DNA of 64,000 bases from Komarekiella delphini-convector SJRDD-AB1 (lineage in GTDB: Bacteria; Cyanobacteriota; Cyanobacteriia; Cyanobacteriales; Nostocaceae): assembly GCF_014831675.1 (NCBI RefSeq), contig NZ_VJXY01000038.1:1-64000 (forward strand). The letters run 5' to 3'. The notes under the pieces are model-generated. The model did no database searches. It was not told where the DNA came from and saw only the letters and a program-made list of their open reading frames with translations. Below, one piece after another: positions 26,560 to 35,344 of this stretch (the first letter of the stretch is position 1; each line of letters starts with the position of its first letter). The position numbers and the translations under genes were made by a program.

Positions 26560-27771
26560 TTAAGCTACTACAGTCTCTAAATGCAACGGTTGAGGAATTT
26601 GTGCCACAATGGCTTGACCAATTTCCAAGGAAGATGTAGCAGCAGGAGAAGGAGCATTGCAAACATGGATGGAGTTTTGACCTTGAACAATCAAAAAGTC
26701 ATCCACCAAAGAACCATTGTTCATCAAAGCCTGAGCACGGACTCCCGCATGGGTGGGAACTAAATCCTCTGCTTGAACTTCTGGAATTAGTTTTTGCAAG
26801 CTTCTGACGAAGGCTGCTTTATTAAAGGAACGAATGATTTCCTGAATGCCTTCATCGGCGTGTTTGGCTGCCAATTTCCAGAAACCGGGATAGGTTATGA
26901 CTTCCAGAAAATCCCCTAAGTTAAAGTCGGTTTTTTGATAACCTTCGCGCTTGAGGCTGAGCACTGCATTTGGCCCTGCATGAACGCTGCTATCAATCAT
27001 CCGGGTAAAATGAACACCCAAAAAGGGAAAATCTGGATTAGGAACCGGGTAAATTAGAGTCTTGACTAGATGGCGTTTTTCTGGAATAAGTTCGTAATAT
27101 TCTCCCCGGAATGGTACAATTTTCGCTTGAGGGTCAACTTGACCTAATTTGGCAATGCGATCGCTATGCAATCCTGCACAATTAATTACAAAACGCGTTT
27201 CAAAGCTACCGTTGTTTGTTTCTAGTACCTGATTTTTACCACTTGGGGAGATTTTCAGAACTTTTGTATTGAGATGTAAATCTCCCCCTTGCTGTTGAAT
27301 CAACTCAGCGTATTTCCAACAAACTTGCTTGTAATTAACAATCCCAGTTGAGAAGACCCGAACTGCACCCACACATTTTACATGGGGTTCAATTTCTTTG
27401 ACTTCCTCTGGGCTGATTCTCTGGACTGCTATGCCATTTTCTAAGCCACGCGTGTAAAGCTTTTCCAGGCGTGGTAGCTCTTGTTCTTCTGTGGCAACAA
27501 TTACTTTCCCGCAAACTTCATGCTCAATTCCATGCTCTTGGCAGAATTCTACCATTGAGCGACTACCATCACGACAAAATTTAGCTTTAAAACTCCCCGG
27601 CTTATAGTAAATACCAGAATGAATCACTCCACTATTATTACCGGTTTGGTGAAAGGCCCATTGGCTTTCTTTTTCTAATACTAAAATACGTGCATTGGCA
27701 TAGCGCTTGCCTAAAGCTAATCCCGTGGAAAGTCCGACTATTCCCCCGCCTATAATCGCAAAATCATACAT
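26560..27771 (-). CDS. lhgO: L-2-hydroxyglutarate oxidase-like FAD enzyme
   Basis: A 403-residue DAO-family flavoprotein. MYDFAIIGGGIVGLSTGLAL is the FAD dinucleotide-binding motif and ILVLEKESQWAFHQTGNNSG with VIHSGIYYKPGSFKA is characteristic of the LhgO family. VINCAGLHSDRIAKL and the C-terminal PTHAGVRAQAL follow. Known members oxidise L-2-hydroxyglutarate to 2-oxoglutarate, passing electrons to oxygen or quinones. Placement inside a polysaccharide block, 63 bp after rfbF, is unusual. It may act on a sugar-acid intermediate, recycle 2-oxoglutarate for the neighbouring PhyH-like enzyme, or simply be a passenger. Confidence 0.85.
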   Translation of the reverse strand: MYDFAIIGGGIVGLSTGLALGKRYANARILVLEKESQWAFHQTGNNSGVIHSGIYYKPGSFKAKFCRDGSRSMVEFCQEHGIEHEVCGKVIVATEEQELPRLEKLYTRGLENGIAVQRISPEEVKEIEPHVKCVGAVRVFSTGIVNYKQVCWKYAELIQQQGGDLHLNTKVLKISPSGKNQVLETNNGSFETRFVINCAGLHSDRIAKLGQVDPQAKIVPFRGEYYELIPEKRHLVKTLIYPVPNPDFPFLGVHFTRMIDSSVHAGPNAVLSLKREGYQKTDFNLGDFLEVITYPGFWKLAAKHADEGIQEIIRSFNKAAFVRSLQKLIPEVQAEDLVPTHAGVRAQALMNNGSLVDDFLIVQGQNSIHVCNAPSPAATSSLEIGQAIVAQIPQPLHLETVVA

Positions 27772-27834
27772 TAGTACTATCGCACCTGAAGCCAGAGTAT
27801 TGAAGTGTTTTATGCAGATAAAACTTATTATTAT

Positions 27835-28608
27835 CTACCATACTTTCCAAGGAGCCTGACTGTTCTTCCATAGCTCCTCTAGATGGTTTTTATCGCGTAA
27901 AGTATCCATCGGTTGCCAAAAACCGTGATGCTTGAAAGCAGATAGCTGTTCCATATCAGCTAGCTTCTCTAATGGCTCTTGTTCCCAAATAGTAGAATCA
28001 TCAGCAATTAAGTTAATTACTTCTGGTTCTAGGACAAAATAACCGCCATTAATCCAAGCACCATCACCTTCAGGTTTTTCCCGAAAGTTAGTGATTTTAG
28101 TTTGCTCATTTCCTAAAGAAATAGCACCAAAACGTCCCGCTGGCTGAACTGCGGTGAGTGTTGCTAAGGTATTTTGTTCTTTATGAAATTTAATTAGTTC
28201 TGTGATATTTACATCACTCACACCATCACCATAAGTGAAGCAAAAAGTGTCATTACCAACATGTTCGCTGATGCGTTTTAAACGTCCACCTGTCATTGTA
28301 TTATCACCCGTATTCACTAAGGTGATTCGCCAGGGTTCAGCATAACCAAAATGTACATTCATCTGGTTAAATCGCAAATCAAAGGTAACATCTGACATGT
28401 GTAAGAAGTAGTTGGCAAAATACTCCTTAATTATGTAACCTTTGTAACCGCAACAAATAATGAAATCATTAATGCCGTGGGCAGAGTAAGTTTTCATTAT
28501 ATGCCATAGAATTGGTTTGCCACCAATTTCAACCATCGGCTTGGGTTTGATACTAGTTTCTTCACTGAGGCGTGTACCAAGCCCTCCAGCCAAAATCACC
28601 GCTTTCAT
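27835..28608 (-). CDS. rfbF: Glucose-1-phosphate cytidylyltransferase
   Basis: A 257-residue nucleotidyltransferase. MKAVILAGGLGTRLSEETSI is the nucleotide-binding signature with the RfbF-specific SEET. KPMVEIGGKPILWHIMKTY, FICCGYKGYIIKEYF, FTYGDGVSDV (metal-binding Asp) and WINGGYFVLEPEV follow. It makes CDP-glucose from CTP and glucose-1-phosphate, the first step to CDP-linked deoxysugars. As the first gene of the minus-strand block it probably follows the promoter; the 317-bp gap upstream holds the terminator of the kinase gene and AT-rich sequence. No CDP-glucose 4,6-dehydratase with a clear signature is next to it. Confidence 0.93.
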   Translation of the reverse strand: MKAVILAGGLGTRLSEETSIKPKPMVEIGGKPILWHIMKTYSAHGINDFIICCGYKGYIIKEYFANYFLHMSDVTFDLRFNQMNVHFGYAEPWRITLVNTGDNTMTGGRLKRISEHVGNDTFCFTYGDGVSDVNITELIKFHKEQNTLATLTAVQPAGRFGAISLGNEQTKITNFREKPEGDGAWINGGYFVLEPEVINLIADDSTIWEQEPLEKLADMEQLSAFKHHGFWQPMDTLRDKNHLEELWKNSQAPWKVW

Positions 28609-28841
28609 GCAATTACCTCGGAGATTTGCAGGTAGATTATTATTTGACTTTTACGATATGAAGAGGATGCACTTGGATAGAGAAAAATTGATTTCTAATT
28701 TATTTTTCTCCGTAAATAATCTAACGAATATTTTATTCAAAATTATGAAGGAATGATAAATTAAAAACTTTTGTCTGTGAAAGCTTTATAAATATCTATA
28801 AACCGGAAAATTTCAGATTAATTGAAATACAAAATCTACCT

Positions 28842-28877
28842 AAAAAACAATCAGGGTTAGTTGGAGCTAACCCTGAT
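28842..28877 (-). terminator. Rho-independent terminator of the kinase/PP2C/VWA operon
   Basis: Perfect 11-bp stem ATCAGGGTTAG/CTAACCCTGAT with a 6-base loop. On the minus strand it is followed by TGTTTTTTAG. It lies about 50 bp past the kinase stop codon. Confidence 0.85.
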
Positions 28878-28925
28878 GAGGACTGATTTTTAACAATCAA
28901 AACCAATATTTGCTAGTAACAAAAT

Positions 28926-31106
28926 TTACTTTTTGTTGTTAGCTTTTTCTAACATACTTGAGCTTTGGAATAAACTATCACATTTGTTTTCTACAACTAC
29001 GCACATATGGCTGAGTGCTTGCTGGTAATTATCCATATCGTCCTGCTCAAGAGAGATTTTAGCAGCTGTTTGTAAATCCTCAATAGCTTGCGTACGATTT
29101 TGGTTAGATTTAGTGCCACTATATTGTGAAAGTTCATAACGAACCATACCTCGTTTGAGATACACTTTTGCTAGCTTGGGATTGAGATTTAGTGCTTGGT
29201 TAAAGTTGGCGATTGCTTCTTTGTATTCTTGAGCGTAATCGCTGCTATATTGGGCGATTTGATAATAAGCAACACCGCGCTGAAAGTAAGCTTCTGTTTT
29301 GGAGGAATTGAGGTCTATTGCTTCGGTAAAATCTGCTATGGCTTTTCTGTAACCTTTTTGAGAATCACCGCTATATTTGGCAATTTGAGCGCGGACAATA
29401 CCTCGCCTGATTAAAGCTTCTACTTCATTACTATCGAGGCGTAGAGCATTATTAAAGTCTGCGATCGCCAGGTTATACTCTTTGTCAGGGTCATTACTAT
29501 ATTCAGCGAGCATATAGAGAGCATTACCCCGATTCACAAAAGCTTTAATTTCTTGAGGATTGATTTTCAGTGCTTGGCTATAGTCTGTACGCGCGCCTTC
29601 ATAGTCTTTCAAATTGTAGCGGGCGTTGCCACGATTGACGCGAGCTTTCGCATTTTTGGGATCTTTTTCTATTGCTTGACTAAAGTTTTCAATTGCTAGA
29701 TCATAGTCTCGCACTTTGTAAGCAGCATGACCCTGTTTATAATAATCTGCGAAGCTGAGACTGTTCTTTTTAATTGTCGGACGAGGCTTTAATGTTTGTT
29801 GAGTATAAGCATTTTGGAAAACAAACGGACGAGTAAATTTAATCATTACGTCCAAATATCCCAAAACACCAAAACCCAGCAAGCAACAAATAATCGGGTA
29901 TAATTTTGGTCTTCTGGAAGGTTGATAAGGCGCAACACTTTGGGTAATTGGCTGCCAATAATTAACTGCGTGCGTTGGTATGCCTGGCTGTGGTGAACGT
30001 GGAGTTTGATTGTAGCGTCTTTTCGATTTTATTCGCGGTTGTAGATGTTCTCTACTTTCTATAGCTCGATGGGATGGAAAGGGGTCACGTCCGCCTAATC
30101 TTGATGTCCGTTCACACCAAGGACAGCTTTGCAGATGATTGTTGTAGCGATGCTGGGGATTTACAGTACAGCTAATCAGGCTATCTTCGGCTTCAGCTAG
30201 TGCCGATAGCCAGGTTTGAGCGCTGGGGCGCAGGTGTGGGCTGTTGTGACTTTCTTCAAAACAACGCACAAATAATTCTTGTAAGCTGGGATGGAGAATT
30301 TCCCAAGCGGGTGCAATTGGGGTAGGCAGGTAGGGTACTCGTCGTTGTTTACTGTAGGTGAAATGTCCAGCAGCAATACGTGCTTCATAGGGCGGTGGCT
30401 CAACAGCGCCTTGAAAGATGCCAGAAAATGGGTGCGTGCCTTCCATTAATAATTGGAATACCAGCACTGCTAACCCAAATAAGTCGTGGGAAATTTCGCG
30501 ATCATGTTGAGCAAAAGTTTTATTCTGTAGTTCTGGTGGGGTAAACTCTGGTTTGCCGACTGAGCAACGGTAAACAATATTGTTGTTTGGGTCACGTACT
30601 TGGAAAGAGTCTGTGTCTACCAAGGTGACGAGTGCTGTATCGCTGACGAGGATATTTGACTCATTCACATCGCCAACGCAATATCCACTAGCGTGTAGAG
30701 CAGCGAAAGCTGCCGCTAGGTTCCGAGCCGTGCGGAGCAGGTACTGATAATTGAATAAAGGGCAGTGTTGGCGACGGGTTCTGGGGTTGTAAAAGTCGAT
30801 GATTGGACGCATCCCCTGAATGCGTGGCATTAAGAAGCCGATGACGCCACCGCTGCCATCTGCCGATCGCAATAAAACTTCTGGCCAAGCGATGGAGATA
30901 TGCCCTAAACTAGCCGTAGGGTTTTCCGGCGGGTTGGCAAGCATCGCTTGGAGTTTGTCAGCATGGGCAACAGTTGGCTTGTGATAAATCTTTGCCACCA
31001 TATTGCTATCGGATGGCAGTGCATAAACACAAGCTTCACCGCCACGCCCCAGACTGACACTGAGGTTGAGAATTTCTTGCTTAGGAAGACAACGTAGTAC
31101 CTGCAT
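28926..31106 (-). CDS. YegI-like Ser/Thr kinase fused to a membrane segment and TPR repeats
   Basis: A 726-residue protein. Residues 1-310 are a divergent protein kinase: glycine loop SLGRGGEACVYAL, lysine in MVAKIYHKP, catalytic loop GDVNESNILV and DTDSFQV in place of DFG, the YegI-family pattern. A C/H-rich knuckle follows (CTVNPQHRYNNHLQSCPWC), then a basic proline-rich linker and a membrane helix near residue 405 (YPIICCLLGFGVLGYLDVMI). At least six TPR units run from about 450 to 690. It is last in an operon with PP2C and VWA genes, gaps of 51-53 bp, and ends at a clear terminator. The probable task is phosphorylation of the VWA protein or its partners, reversed by the PP2C. The TPR-bearing C-terminus should face the other side of the membrane. 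Confidence 0.88.
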   Translation of the reverse strand: MQVLRCLPKQEILNLSVSLGRGGEACVYALPSDSNMVAKIYHKPTVAHADKLQAMLANPPENPTASLGHISIAWPEVLLRSADGSGGVIGFLMPRIQGMRPIIDFYNPRTRRQHCPLFNYQYLLRTARNLAAAFAALHASGYCVGDVNESNILVSDTALVTLVDTDSFQVRDPNNNIVYRCSVGKPEFTPPELQNKTFAQHDREISHDLFGLAVLVFQLLMEGTHPFSGIFQGAVEPPPYEARIAAGHFTYSKQRRVPYLPTPIAPAWEILHPSLQELFVRCFEESHNSPHLRPSAQTWLSALAEAEDSLISCTVNPQHRYNNHLQSCPWCERTSRLGGRDPFPSHRAIESREHLQPRIKSKRRYNQTPRSPQPGIPTHAVNYWQPITQSVAPYQPSRRPKLYPIICCLLGFGVLGYLDVMIKFTRPFVFQNAYTQQTLKPRPTIKKNSLSFADYYKQGHAAYKVRDYDLAIENFSQAIEKDPKNAKARVNRGNARYNLKDYEGARTDYSQALKINPQEIKAFVNRGNALYMLAEYSNDPDKEYNLAIADFNNALRLDSNEVEALIRRGIVRAQIAKYSGDSQKGYRKAIADFTEAIDLNSSKTEAYFQRGVAYYQIAQYSSDYAQEYKEAIANFNQALNLNPKLAKVYLKRGMVRYELSQYSGTKSNQNRTQAIEDLQTAAKISLEQDDMDNYQQALSHMCVVVENKCDSLFQSSSMLEKANNKK

Positions 31107-31159
31107 GGTGAATTACCGCTAACGGGAGTTGTTTAAAATGCCAAACACTAAACTATTGC

Positions 31160-31942
31160 TTATGAGTTGCTCAATGCAGCAATAATGAGTGTTAAATCGT
31201 CATCAGTGCGTTGCGTAATCCGCTCTGAGCGTAAAAAGCTTACCAACTGTTCTTTTGCCACTGTCTTATCCTCAGAATTCGCTACAAACTCAAACAGAGG
31301 AAAAAAGAACGGTTTATGAGGTTCACTAACAACCATATTCAAAGCCAGCATTTGTAGTCCGTCGGTAAGGACACCAACATTGATTATGTCTTCACGCCAT
31401 AATCTCATCTGCGCTGTATCTAAAGCACTGGCCGAAGTCAAAAAAGTGGTTTCGTTGATGTATTCGCCGCTGTCAGGCATGGTAAGTGCGAGGAGGTTGC
31501 CCATGCTATCTTTGGCTACGGCTAAACCATCACCTATCTGTGCCACAGCTACAACTTCTGGCGTGGCAACCAGAATAATTAAGGTAGTCGCTAAATCTTG
31601 AGGCTGTTTATTACAAGCAGCCGCCTCATCTTCCACAGCTTTTTTGGCAGCTACCATCGCCTCTGTTAAGAGCGATCGCACATTGGTATCATCAGTCAAG
31701 AACTTCCGGTTGACTTGTTTGATAGAAATGTTTTCTATTGCTGTTTCCACAGCAACCATCGCCCCCACTTTCCCCTGGCTTGCTGAACCTGCACCATCTG
31801 CTGCCGCTACTACTAAAACATTATCTGATAATATCTGCCAGTGGTGAGCATCTTGACACAACTGCTTGTTCTTTAAGTGGCTTGTACCACATACAGACGC
31901 AGCTACTACCCGCCATTGAGCAATCTGTTTTGATGTGTTCAT
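31160..31942 (-). CDS. PP2C-family protein phosphatase (YegK-like)
   Basis: A 260-residue PP2C-type phosphatase. GTSHLKNKQLCQDAHHWQIL holds the first metal aspartate, VVAAADGAGSASQGKVGAMV the second motif, VAVAQIGDGLAVA the third, and the C-terminal RTDDDLTLIIAAL the last metal aspartate. The compact SH-x5-CQDAH type start is that of the PP2C partner in kinase/VWA triads. Middle gene of the operon. It is expected to dephosphorylate proteins modified by the downstream kinase. Confidence 0.88.
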   Translation of the reverse strand: MNTSKQIAQWRVVAASVCGTSHLKNKQLCQDAHHWQILSDNVLVVAAADGAGSASQGKVGAMVAVETAIENISIKQVNRKFLTDDTNVRSLLTEAMVAAKKAVEDEAAACNKQPQDLATTLIILVATPEVVAVAQIGDGLAVAKDSMGNLLALTMPDSGEYINETTFLTSASALDTAQMRLWREDIINVGVLTDGLQMLALNMVVSEPHKPFFFPLFEFVANSEDKTVAKEQLVSFLRSERITQRTDDDLTLIIAALSNS

Positions 31943-31993
31943 AAATTTTATTCCAACAGCCCGCTGTCGTTAACATCAAGCTGCCACCTTTAA

Positions 31994-32743
31994 TTAAACA
32001 GCCCCCCAGCCAATTGGTGGTAGTGCCACCTGTTCGTCTACCTGTGAATGAGAAACAGCTGACATACTAGCTGACAGCCAGACAAACATCTCGATAAAGT
32101 TTAAACCTTTAAGTTTTAGGGGAGTACGCACAGTAATTTGATTTAAGCGCGTCATATTCGCGTTTTCGACACCGACAGTGAAGAAAGCTACACGTTTGTT
32201 TGCTTCATCTCCTTGTAGGCGCTGCGCCGCTTGCTCTACCACATTGTCTTGCTCACCTTGTGGCTCACCATCAGTAATCATAAATACCCAAGGACGATAG
32301 TAAGCAATCCCGTTAGAACGATACTGAGATTTGCGCTCTTGAATTATGTCCAAGGCTTTATGAATTCCCGAACCCATCGTAGTCAACCCTTGTGCTGTCA
32401 GAATGGGGGGATTGAATTGATCAGCAGTCACAAAATCTTGCACTACGTTGACATTGCTATCAAAGGTAACTATTGCTACCTCTACCCGTCTTGCTGCCAA
32501 AGAATTTTTCACTAATTCATCTTTCAGACTCAGCAAGCCCTGATTTAAAGCCTCAATCGGCTCTCCTTGCATTGAGCCAGATGTGTCTAGTAGTAGCACG
32601 CACGGACAACGCGGTTCTGGGTTTTCCGCAAACTCCACAACTTCATCAAGTCTTAATGTATCATGCATAACTTTTTGTGTTATGTTATAGTCCAAAGCTT
32701 TATTGACCTCGTTCTCAAAGTATATAGTTTCTGATGCCGACAC
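31994..32743 (-). CDS. VWA-domain protein (TerY/YegL-like)
   Basis: A 249-residue soluble von Willebrand A protein. CVLLLDTSGSMQGEPIEALN is the DxSxS MIDAS motif, GLTTMGSGIHKAL gives the MIDAS threonine and MITDGEPQGEQD the second aspartate. A C-terminal FIEMFVWLSASMSAVSHSQ motif is typical of the TerY/YegL branch. The protein probably binds a divalent metal and scaffolds partners. It is first in the triad operon. Upstream is a 42-codon ORF in the same direction, ending 106 bp before this start. Confidence 0.9.
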   Translation of the reverse strand: MSASETIYFENEVNKALDYNITQKVMHDTLRLDEVVEFAENPEPRCPCVLLLDTSGSMQGEPIEALNQGLLSLKDELVKNSLAARRVEVAIVTFDSNVNVVQDFVTADQFNPPILTAQGLTTMGSGIHKALDIIQERKSQYRSNGIAYYRPWVFMITDGEPQGEQDNVVEQAAQRLQGDEANKRVAFFTVGVENANMTRLNQITVRTPLKLKGLNFIEMFVWLSASMSAVSHSQVDEQVALPPIGWGAV

Positions 32744-32849
32744 GACTACAGATATGATGTTTGGCAGTAGATACTTTAATCTTTATTAAACAGAATATTT
32801 TCACAAGAATCTCTACATAAAGGAACTCTTAATCACAACTAGACTACGT

Positions 32850-32978
32850 TTAATAAATAAAGAATTTATCAGGAGCTAACATTACCTGTTGTAGTGGATC
32901 TACCAAAAATTCTATCTCTTCATAACTAGGATACAATAAATACGTAAATTTTCCTAGATAAGTTTTTAAAGATTTCAT
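32850..32978 (-). CDS. Small 42-residue ORF upstream of the VWA gene
   Basis: The minus-strand ORF starts MKSLKTYLGKFTYLLYPS and ends VMLAPDKFFIY. A textbook ribosome site GGAGG lies 9 bases before the ATG. It is rich in aromatic and acidic residues (EEIEFLVDPLQQ) with no membrane helix. I do not recognise a family. It shares orientation with the kinase/PP2C/VWA operon and may be its first gene. The rest of the 32744-33413 gap is AT-rich and shows nothing else I can name. The ribosome site makes translation likely. Confidence 0.5.
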   Translation of the reverse strand: MKSLKTYLGKFTYLLYPSYEEIEFLVDPLQQVMLAPDKFFIY

Positions 32979-33413
32979 GTAGTAAAACCTCCATTTTATA
33001 TAAAAGTAATTAATCCTAATTAAGACCATTAGACTTCAAAGTATACTCACGTAACTGTGTGAACTCTACATCAAAATAGCTTAGTAAGTAACTGGGGCGT
33101 AAATAAACATAATTGTTAAGGTCTTGAACCAATAGTTGTCGGTAGAGAGGGCAACTTACAACTAAACTGACGCCCGCTAAAATAGTCATGACAAATATTT
33201 ACATTTGTTTGTGCCCACTTTTAAATTTTCATACTTGTTGTCAAACGTGCCAAATGTAACAAAAAAGTTATGAAAATTATAATTTGTAATATATATACAT
33301 ATTTAAAAAAATAATTTGTGTCTAGAGAAATATTAAAAAGAAGAGAATACTTCATAGCCGATATTTCCCATTTACGAATATTTAGTCGCTGATCCGCAAA
33401 AAAATCGAAAAAT

Positions 33414-34811
33414 ATGAATAACTCAGGTACATTTACTAAATTACGTCCTCAGAGTTTGTTAAAACAGTTATTTAATTGTTCTGAGAGTATTTGTTTACAA
33501 GTATTTAGCAACTCAGTTTTTTGGTGGGTTTATTTAGAGGAAGGCAAAATAATCTATGCCACCCATTCAGTTGAACCCTTTGATCGACTAGAACGTCATT
33601 TGCGTCGCCTCAGCCATCAAATTCCATCACTTACTAGTGAAGTTCGTGTTCAATTACGTCTGATGTTTGAATCAGATACACATAGTCAAGTAGTAGAGCA
33701 TGAGAGTAATTCTATAAATCAGCCTCCTGAATATCAAGCTATACAATGGCTTATTAGTCAACAATATTTACATTCTACACAAGCAGCAGTACTGATTCCA
33801 GAATTGGTTAAAGAAGTGCTTGAATCATTTTTACTGATCAAAGAAGGCACTTATGAATTAACAGAACCACTTAATAGAATGCCAATCATTTGCAGATTGA
33901 ATGTAGAAAATATTTTAGAACGCTGTCAAGCACGATTAAAGAGTTGGAAGTCTTTCGAGCCTCAAATTTCTTCTCCTTATCAACGTCCATATCTGTTAAT
34001 TACTGGCAAACCTTCTAAACAAAACTTACCAGACCTCCAGCCAAATTTAACTAACTGGATGAAGGGTTTCAGCTTACGTCATCTTGCTGTGATTATGAAT
34101 CAAGATGAAATCGAACTGGCTCAAAATTTATACCCTTACATCATTCAAGGAGGAATTATCTTACATGAGCCAGATCCACCATTTGATCAGTTACCAAATA
34201 CATTGGAAGATTTAACACAATCTTCTAAATTAATCACATTAGTTAATCAAAAATTAGTTGATGTTGCAGAAGAACTAAGTACAACTAATAGTAAATCTTA
34301 CCCAAATATTTTTGAGGATAATAAAACTACTGAGCAATTACCACAATTTTCTGAATCTTTAAAAGAAAACCTTCAGAAATTAACAATAACCAATAATATA
34401 AATCCTGTTATTGAAAGAGTAGCGGCTGCTACTGTAACTAGTAAAAAAACCTACAAAATTGTTTCTGTAGATGATAGCCCCACAATTCTCAAAGAAATTA
34501 GCCGTTTCTTAGAAAATGAAAACTTTTCTGTTGTGACGATTAATGAGCCACTAAAAGCTGTGATGTCGATTATTCGGCACAAACCAGACTTAATTTTGTT
34601 GGATCTCAACATGGTAGGAATTGATGGATATGAGTTGTGCCAGATTATACGGAATAACTCGCTGTTTAAAGAAATACCCATTATTTTTGTAACAGGAAAC
34701 AAGGGAATCGTAGATAAAGTAAAAGCAAGATTGGTTGGGGCATCTGGATATCTTACTAAACCTTTTACTCGCGCAGAGTTATTGAAAATAGTGTTCATGC
34801 ATCTGACTTAA
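33414..34811 (+). CDS. PATAN domain-receiver response regulator (PatA-like)
   Basis: A 465-residue regulator. The N-terminal PATAN/DUF4388-type domain (residues 1-105: LRPQSLLKQLFNCSES, then VYLEEGKIIYATHS) is followed by a helical middle region and a Q/N-rich linker. A C-terminal receiver domain fills about residues 345-465, with the acidic pair VSVDDS, the phospho-acceptor in LLDLNM, the threonine in FVTGN and the lysine in YLTKPF. All receiver residues are present, so it should be phosphorylated by a histidine kinase not in this window. PatA, with the same architecture, affects heterocyst spacing, but Nostoc genomes hold many paralogues. The gene diverges from the triad operon. Confidence 0.88.
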   Translation: MNNSGTFTKLRPQSLLKQLFNCSESICLQVFSNSVFWWVYLEEGKIIYATHSVEPFDRLERHLRRLSHQIPSLTSEVRVQLRLMFESDTHSQVVEHESNSINQPPEYQAIQWLISQQYLHSTQAAVLIPELVKEVLESFLLIKEGTYELTEPLNRMPIICRLNVENILERCQARLKSWKSFEPQISSPYQRPYLLITGKPSKQNLPDLQPNLTNWMKGFSLRHLAVIMNQDEIELAQNLYPYIIQGGIILHEPDPPFDQLPNTLEDLTQSSKLITLVNQKLVDVAEELSTTNSKSYPNIFEDNKTTEQLPQFSESLKENLQKLTITNNINPVIERVAAATVTSKKTYKIVSVDDSPTILKEISRFLENENFSVVTINEPLKAVMSIIRHKPDLILLDLNMVGIDGYELCQIIRNNSLFKEIPIIFVTGNKGIVDKVKARLVGASGYLTKPFTRAELLKIVFMHLT

Positions 34812-34854
34812 AATTAGCTATTTGCGAACATTTAGTTTGTGTCATAATATCCAC

Positions 34855-35063
34855 ATGGTTATTAATCTAGAAATCGACGGAAATTTAATTCAGGAATCCC
34901 TCGAACTGGATGGTGATAGTACTAAGCGTGCCGTTGTTGAAGAAGCATTATGAGAGTATGTCAGCGTCGAAAGCAACTGAAAATTCTAGAACTATTTGGC
35001 ACGATTGAATACGACGATGATTATGATTACAAGCAACAGCGCCAGAACGGACAAAGATTTTAA
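34855..35063 (+). pseudogene. Broken VapB-family antitoxin
   Basis: An ATG at 34855 begins MVINLEIDGNLIQESLELDG, then STKRAVVEEAL and a stop. After the stop the frame resumes one base out of phase: EYV, then CQRRKQLKILELFG, then TIEYDDDYDYKQQRQNGQRF. Together these give the shape of a VapB antitoxin (ribbon-helix-helix DNA-binding start, then the RRKQLKxLELFG tail). The damage is a CGA-to-TGA change plus loss of one base in about 10 codons. No PIN-domain toxin follows. The remainder of the gap up to pheT holds no other gene. Confidence 0.75.
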
Positions 35064-35344
35064 GAATTTCAGTCAGCATATTCCCATAAATTTAGTTGAA
35101 TACTAGGTTTACGTTGATTAGATGATTGGTACAAGTCGTTTTTTTAATGTAGACACGGAGCCGCAGCCTACAGCCAAGACGCCAAAAACACAACAGAAAG
35201 ATAGCGAAGAGAGATTATTCTGTCAGTTCAACGTAGTAGGATTGTTCAAGTGGAAGGGTATGTCTTGCGGGATGAGTAGCCATCGATCGCTAATTGACAC
35301 CCTAAAATTAGAGCAAAAGACGATTTCAAAAACCAGCACACTCC

